The translations under genes and the position numbers were made by a program. Shown piece after piece: positions 5,850 to 9,105 of a DNA stretch of 9,105 nucleotides. Source of the DNA: an uncultured bacterium (GTDB taxonomy: Bacteria; Bacillota; Clostridia; Lachnospirales; Lachnospiraceae); contig CAMBUC010000069.1 of NCBI GenBank assembly GCA_945871045.1, forward strand, positions 1 through 9,105, written 5' to 3'. Positions within the stretch are counted from its first letter, which is position 1, and each line of letters begins with the position of its first letter. The notes under the pieces were generated by a model. That model made no database searches, had not been told where the DNA came from, and saw only the letters and a list, made by a program, of their open reading frames with translations.

Positions 5850-6290
5850 ATGAATACTGACGAGACATTAAATGAGATTCTGGTCCATCTGTTTCAGGAT
5901 CTGATGGATATAGAGGGAAAATGTCTGATCACAGAAGAATTATCCGATATGACGAACAATGACATGCATATTATAGAAGCGATCGGGCTTGGAGAGGCAA
6001 AGAGGAGTTCGGAGGTCGCAAAACTCATGTCCGTCACAACGGGAACTCTTACGCGTGCTGTAGATGGACTGGTGGAACACGGATATGTGACCCGTACCCG
6101 CAGTGAGAAGGATAAGCGCGTCGTTTATTTGACGTTGACAGAGCGTGGAGTAGCTGCTTTTCACCATCACAAGCGGTTTCATGAGGAGATGATCGCCAAT
6201 GCAAAAGCCAATCTTTCAGAGGAGGAACTGGCGATCTTGATTCGATCTTTGAATCAACTGAACGATTATTTCAGGAACGCATATTCATAA
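5850..6290 (+). CDS. MarR family transcriptional regulator, FabT-like
   Basis: A 146-residue winged-helix regulator. The ATG at 5850 has AAGGAG (5838-5843) 6 bases upstream; an in-frame ATG at 5811 lies inside the fabH remnant and lacks a ribosome binding site. The MarR layout is clear: N-terminal dimerisation helix (1-35), HIIEAIGLGEAKRSSEVAKL (about 38-57), recognition region SVTTGTLTRAVDGLVEHGYV, the wing TRTRSEKDKRVVYLTLTERG with the MarR-typical Asp-Lys-Arg turn, and a C-terminal dimer helix. The HHKRFHEEMI segment and overall pattern resemble FabT, which represses fatty-acid synthesis genes in response to acyl-ACP in streptococci. Together with the FabH tail immediately upstream, this points to descent from a fab operon. 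The stop is 3 bases before the next start, so it is co-transcribed and probably translationally coupled with the GTPase-nuclease gene and may regulate it. Ligand and targets are unknown. Confidence 0.88.
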   Translation: MNTDETLNEILVHLFQDLMDIEGKCLITEELSDMTNNDMHIIEAIGLGEAKRSSEVAKLMSVTTGTLTRAVDGLVEHGYVTRTRSEKDKRVVYLTLTERGVAAFHHHKRFHEEMIANAKANLSEEELAILIRSLNQLNDYFRNAYS

Positions 6291-6293
6291 ATC

Positions 6294-9029
6294 ATGAAAA
6301 AAAGAAGTATTGGCATCCTTGCACATGTTGATGCGGGAAAGACGACCCTGTCCGAAAGCATGCTCTTTGAGGCGGGGGCGATCCGTTCCCTGGGGCGTGT
6401 GGATCATAAGGATGCCTTTTTGGACACAGATGAGCAGGAGCGTGCACGGGGTATCACGATCTTCTCCAAACAGGCAAGATTTTTTTGGAAAGAGCGTGCG
6501 ATCACTCTTTTAGATACACCGGGTCATGTGGATTTTTCCGCGGAGATGGAGCGGGTGCTGGGTGTACTGGATGCGGCGGTGCTGGTAATCAGCGGGACAG
6601 ACGGTGTACAAAGCCATACGCGGACACTATGGAAACTGTTGGCGCGTTATGAGATACCGGTGTTTCTGTTTATCAACAAGATGGATCTGGCACAGGCAGA
6701 TGCAGACACACTCATGCAGGAACTGCAAAAGGAATTATCCGATGGCTGCCAGAATTTTTCCACGGTCCATGATGATGAGTGGATGGAAAATATTGCCATG
6801 TGCGAGGAGCGTCTTTTGGATGCTTTTTTTGAGCAGGGCACTTTAAATGACATACAGATCGCAGAACAGATACAGGGGCGGAAAATCTTCCCCTGCTTTT
6901 TTGGTGCTGCTTTAAAAAGTGAAGGCGTGCAGGAACTGTTAGACGGAATGGAACAGTTTCTTCCGGAACCGTCTTATGAAGAAGCATTCGGCGCGCGGGT
7001 ATTTAAAATATCCCGGGATGATGCCGGTGGACGTCTGACCTGGATCAAACTGACAGGTGGGAAACTTCGTGTGAAGACGGTGATCGATACCGGGGCGGAA
7101 GAGCCGGAGAAGGTCAACCAGATCCGATTGTATTCCGGAACAAAATTTGAGCCGGTAGAGGAAGCAGAGGCCGGAGAGGTCTGTGCGCTGAGCGGTCTCG
7201 TTCATACCGCTGCGGGAGATGGGCTTGGAGCCGCAAAGGCATTGGCTTCACCGGTTCTGGCACCGGTCATGACCTATCGGCTGGTACTTCCGGATACCTG
7301 TGATGCCTTTCTTTTTTTAGGGAAACTTCGCCAGTTGGAGGAGGAAGATCCGCTGCTTCATGTGATCTGGAATGAACGGGCAAGGGATATTCACATGCAG
7401 CTGATGGGAGAGGTGCAGACCCAGGTGTTAAAAACACTGATCTGGCAGCGTTTCCATGAGGAAGTGGAGTTTTCGGAAGGGCATATCGTCTATAAAGAAA
7501 CCATCGCTGCGCCGGTAGAAGGTGTGGGACATTATGAGCCGCTGCGCCATTATGCAGAAGTACATCTTTTGCTTGAGCCGGGGGAGCGGGGCAGTGGGAT
7601 CGAGATCGGCACTGCATGTAAAGAAGATGTACTGGACCGCAATTGGCAGAGGCTGATCTTAACCCATGTCAAAGAGCAGGAGCATCCGGGTGTGCTGACC
7701 GGGTCGCCCATCACAGATGTGCGCATCACGCTGCTCACGGGCCGCGCCCATCTGAAACATACAGAGGGCGGCGATTTCAGGCAGGCTACGTATCGTGCGA
7801 TCCGACAGGGGTTAAAGAAGGCGAAGAGTGTTTTATTAGAACCGTATTATCGTTTTCTATTAGATGTCCCCACAGATCAGATCGGGCGTGCCATGGCAGA
7901 TATCCAGCGTATGAAAGGCACTTTTGACCCGCCGGAAACGTCAGCGGATGGTTCCATGACAAGGATTGTCGGACGGGCAGCGGCAGAACAGATGCAGGGA
8001 TATCTTTCGGAAGTCAATGCGTATACCAGGGGCTGTGGACGTCTGGTGCTGGAATTGTCCGGATATGAGCCGGTAGATGAGAGCAGGCAGGATGAGATCG
8101 TCGCAGAGATCGGTTATGACAGCGAAAGCGATCTGGATCATCCCACGGGTTCCGTTTTCTGTGCGCACGGTGCCGGCTTTGTCGTGCCGTGGTATGAAGT
8201 AGAAGAATATATGCATTTGGAGAGCGGTTTTTCGGGTGATGCATCTGCCGGTATACAGTTTTTCGGGCAAGTCGACATGCAGGCATACGAACAGCAGCGG
8301 TTGGAGGAGCAGGCAAGAGCCGCCGAGGCAAAGGCTGCGGCAAGAACATCCGTCAGCAGCTGGTCCGGCGGCTATGCGGGAGAAAAAGAGTTGGAAGAGA
8401 TCTTCACGCGCACCTTCGGAGAGGTGAAGCGCAGGACCGGAGCAGGGGATACAAATCTCGGCTATGAGCGGAAAACACTGCCAAAATCAAAGTCTTATGC
8501 CTCAAAACTGCGCCGTCCGGAAGAATCTGATTTTCCGAGAAAACCGGCAAAGACTTCGGAGGAGTATCTGATCGTGGACGGTTACAATGTGATCTTTGCG
8601 TGGGAGGAGTTACAGGCGATCGCGGCAGAAAACTTAGACGGAGCCCGCGACCGGTTAAATGACATGCTGTGCAATTATCAGGGCTACAGGCAGTGCCATC
8701 TCATCGTCGTCTATGATGCCTACAAACGAAAAGGGAATGCAGGCAGTGAGCAGGATTATCACAATATTCACCTCGTGTTTACCCGGGAAGGACAGACCGC
8801 GGATATGTACATCGAAGAGTTTGTCCGTTCGCTCGGAAAGAAGGTGAAGGTGACAGTTGCTACCTCGGATGGTCTCGAACAGTTGACCGTCAGTTCCGGC
8901 GGTGCGCTTCGTATGTCATCCACAGAGTTGTTTTATGAAGTGCAGGCAGCAGAGCGCGTCATACGGGATGAATACCTGAATAAAGAGTACCCGAAAGGCG
9001 AGAAAAATCTGCCCTTTGCGGGGCTCTAA
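6294..9029 (+). CDS. TetM/EF-G-like ribosomal GTPase fused to a YacP/Rae1-type NYN nuclease domain
   Basis: A 911-residue protein, about 270 longer than TetM. GTPase domain: P-loop AHVDAGKTT (10-18), switch I RGITI (52-56), DTPGHVDF (74-81) with the catalytic-type His78, NKMD (128-131), and FFGAALKSEGV as the G5 region. EF-G-like domain II spans about 230-330, III about 335-395, IV about 398-515, V about 516-600. Next comes an unfamiliar segment with SVFCAHGAGFVVPW (620-633), then a Glu/Ala-rich helix (about 664-685) and a basic linker to about 755. Residues 757-895 match YacP/Rae1: LIVDGYNVIFAW (759-770), VVYDAY (805-810), TADMYIEE (835-842), VATSDGLEQ (855-863) and GALRMSSTEL, retaining the acidic residues Asp762, Asp808, Asp837 and Asp859. 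Bacillus Rae1 cleaves mRNA in the ribosomal A site, so the fused protein probably binds the A-site region with GTP and cuts mRNA there; this is inference. No good ribosome binding site stands at the ATG, which is 3 bases after the MarR stop, so translation is probably coupled. The canonical tetracycline-protection loop in domain IV is absent. Confidence 0.9.
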   Translation: MKKRSIGILAHVDAGKTTLSESMLFEAGAIRSLGRVDHKDAFLDTDEQERARGITIFSKQARFFWKERAITLLDTPGHVDFSAEMERVLGVLDAAVLVISGTDGVQSHTRTLWKLLARYEIPVFLFINKMDLAQADADTLMQELQKELSDGCQNFSTVHDDEWMENIAMCEERLLDAFFEQGTLNDIQIAEQIQGRKIFPCFFGAALKSEGVQELLDGMEQFLPEPSYEEAFGARVFKISRDDAGGRLTWIKLTGGKLRVKTVIDTGAEEPEKVNQIRLYSGTKFEPVEEAEAGEVCALSGLVHTAAGDGLGAAKALASPVLAPVMTYRLVLPDTCDAFLFLGKLRQLEEEDPLLHVIWNERARDIHMQLMGEVQTQVLKTLIWQRFHEEVEFSEGHIVYKETIAAPVEGVGHYEPLRHYAEVHLLLEPGERGSGIEIGTACKEDVLDRNWQRLILTHVKEQEHPGVLTGSPITDVRITLLTGRAHLKHTEGGDFRQATYRAIRQGLKKAKSVLLEPYYRFLLDVPTDQIGRAMADIQRMKGTFDPPETSADGSMTRIVGRAAAEQMQGYLSEVNAYTRGCGRLVLELSGYEPVDESRQDEIVAEIGYDSESDLDHPTGSVFCAHGAGFVVPWYEVEEYMHLESGFSGDASAGIQFFGQVDMQAYEQQRLEEQARAAEAKAAARTSVSSWSGGYAGEKELEEIFTRTFGEVKRRTGAGDTNLGYERKTLPKSKSYASKLRRPEESDFPRKPAKTSEEYLIVDGYNVIFAWEELQAIAAENLDGARDRLNDMLCNYQGYRQCHLIVVYDAYKRKGNAGSEQDYHNIHLVFTREGQTADMYIEEFVRSLGKKVKVTVATSDGLEQLTVSSGGALRMSSTELFYEVQAAERVIRDEYLNKEYPKGEKNLPFAGL

Positions 9030-9047
9030 AACATGAAAGGATCAGGA

Positions 9048-9105
9048 ATGGTCATGAGTGAAATGAAGACGATCGCACATATCCGCACAGATTTCCCCAC
9101 AAAAT
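9048..9105 (+). CDS. trmO: TrmO-like tRNA m6t6A37 methyltransferase, 3' end cut by the window
   Basis: Only about 19 codons are visible: MVMSEMKTIAHIRTDFPTK. The IAHIRTDFPTK strand and loop match the N-terminus of TrmO (formerly TsaA/YaeB), which adds a methyl group from S-adenosylmethionine to the threonylcarbamoyl-A37 of tRNA-Thr reading ACY codons. Four in-frame ATGs (9033, 9048, 9054, 9063) are possible. The 9048 start has AAAGGA (9036-9041) 6 bases upstream; 9054 has AGGA (9044-9047) 6 bases upstream. The gene begins 18 bases after the GTPase-nuclease stop with no terminator between them, so it probably belongs to the same transcript. The call rests on a short stretch and would be settled by the next hundred bases. 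Confidence 0.65.
   Translation, partial: MVMSEMKTIAHIRTDFPTK

Noticed and set aside
6294..8100. Calling the GTPase a tetracycline resistance gene
   Set aside because: The G domain is TetM-like but the domain IV tip lacks the SPVSTPADF-type loop and the protein carries a nuclease domain; similarity alone does not support resistance.

Overview
The window looks like chromosome from a low-to-mid GC Firmicute, most likely a Clostridia/Lachnospiraceae-type gut anaerobe. The basis is the gene set (HflC, pyruvate kinase, L-lactate dehydrogenase, a DUF2156-GNAT protein, a chromosomal TetM-like GTPase carrying a C-terminal NYN domain, TrmO), the strong AGGAGG-type ribosome binding sites and the short intergenic spaces. 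The family-level assignment is inference from protein character, not from a marker gene.

Layout. Bases 1-694 hold the 3' part of an hflC-like SPFH gene, followed after 32 bases by a two-domain DUF2156-GNAT acyltransferase-like gene (727-2463). A near-perfect bidirectional hairpin (2467-2499) separates it from the convergent pyruvate kinase gene (2511-3935, minus strand). pyk and L-lactate dehydrogenase (4031-4999) are divergent across 95 bases, which contain a clear minus-strand promoter for pyk. ldh ends at a strong hairpin terminator (5064-5107).

Bases 5090-5850 form a scarred accessory patch. A RelB/DinJ-family antitoxin gene has its own promoter and a perfect 9+9 bp palindrome as probable operator. 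Its RelE/ParE toxin is broken by an internal deletion that also shifts the frame. After that comes a decapitated fragment encoding the last 39 residues of FabH, whose stop codon touches the ribosome binding site of a FabT-like MarR regulator. This suggests that a fatty-acid synthesis operon once lay here and that the upstream part was lost or replaced when the toxin-antitoxin DNA arrived.

Bases 5850-9105 are a tight run: the MarR regulator, then 3 bases later a 911-residue protein, then 18 bases later the start of trmO. The 911-residue protein is the most interesting item. Its N-terminal ~600 residues are a TetM/EF-G-like ribosomal GTPase with intact G motifs. Its last ~140 residues are a YacP/Rae1-type NYN/PIN nuclease domain with the acidic residues present. 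Rae1 is known as a nuclease that cuts mRNA in the ribosomal A site, so this reads as a translational GTPase covalently joined to an A-site mRNA nuclease. It lacks the domain IV loop signature of the tetracycline-protection proteins and is probably not a resistance gene.
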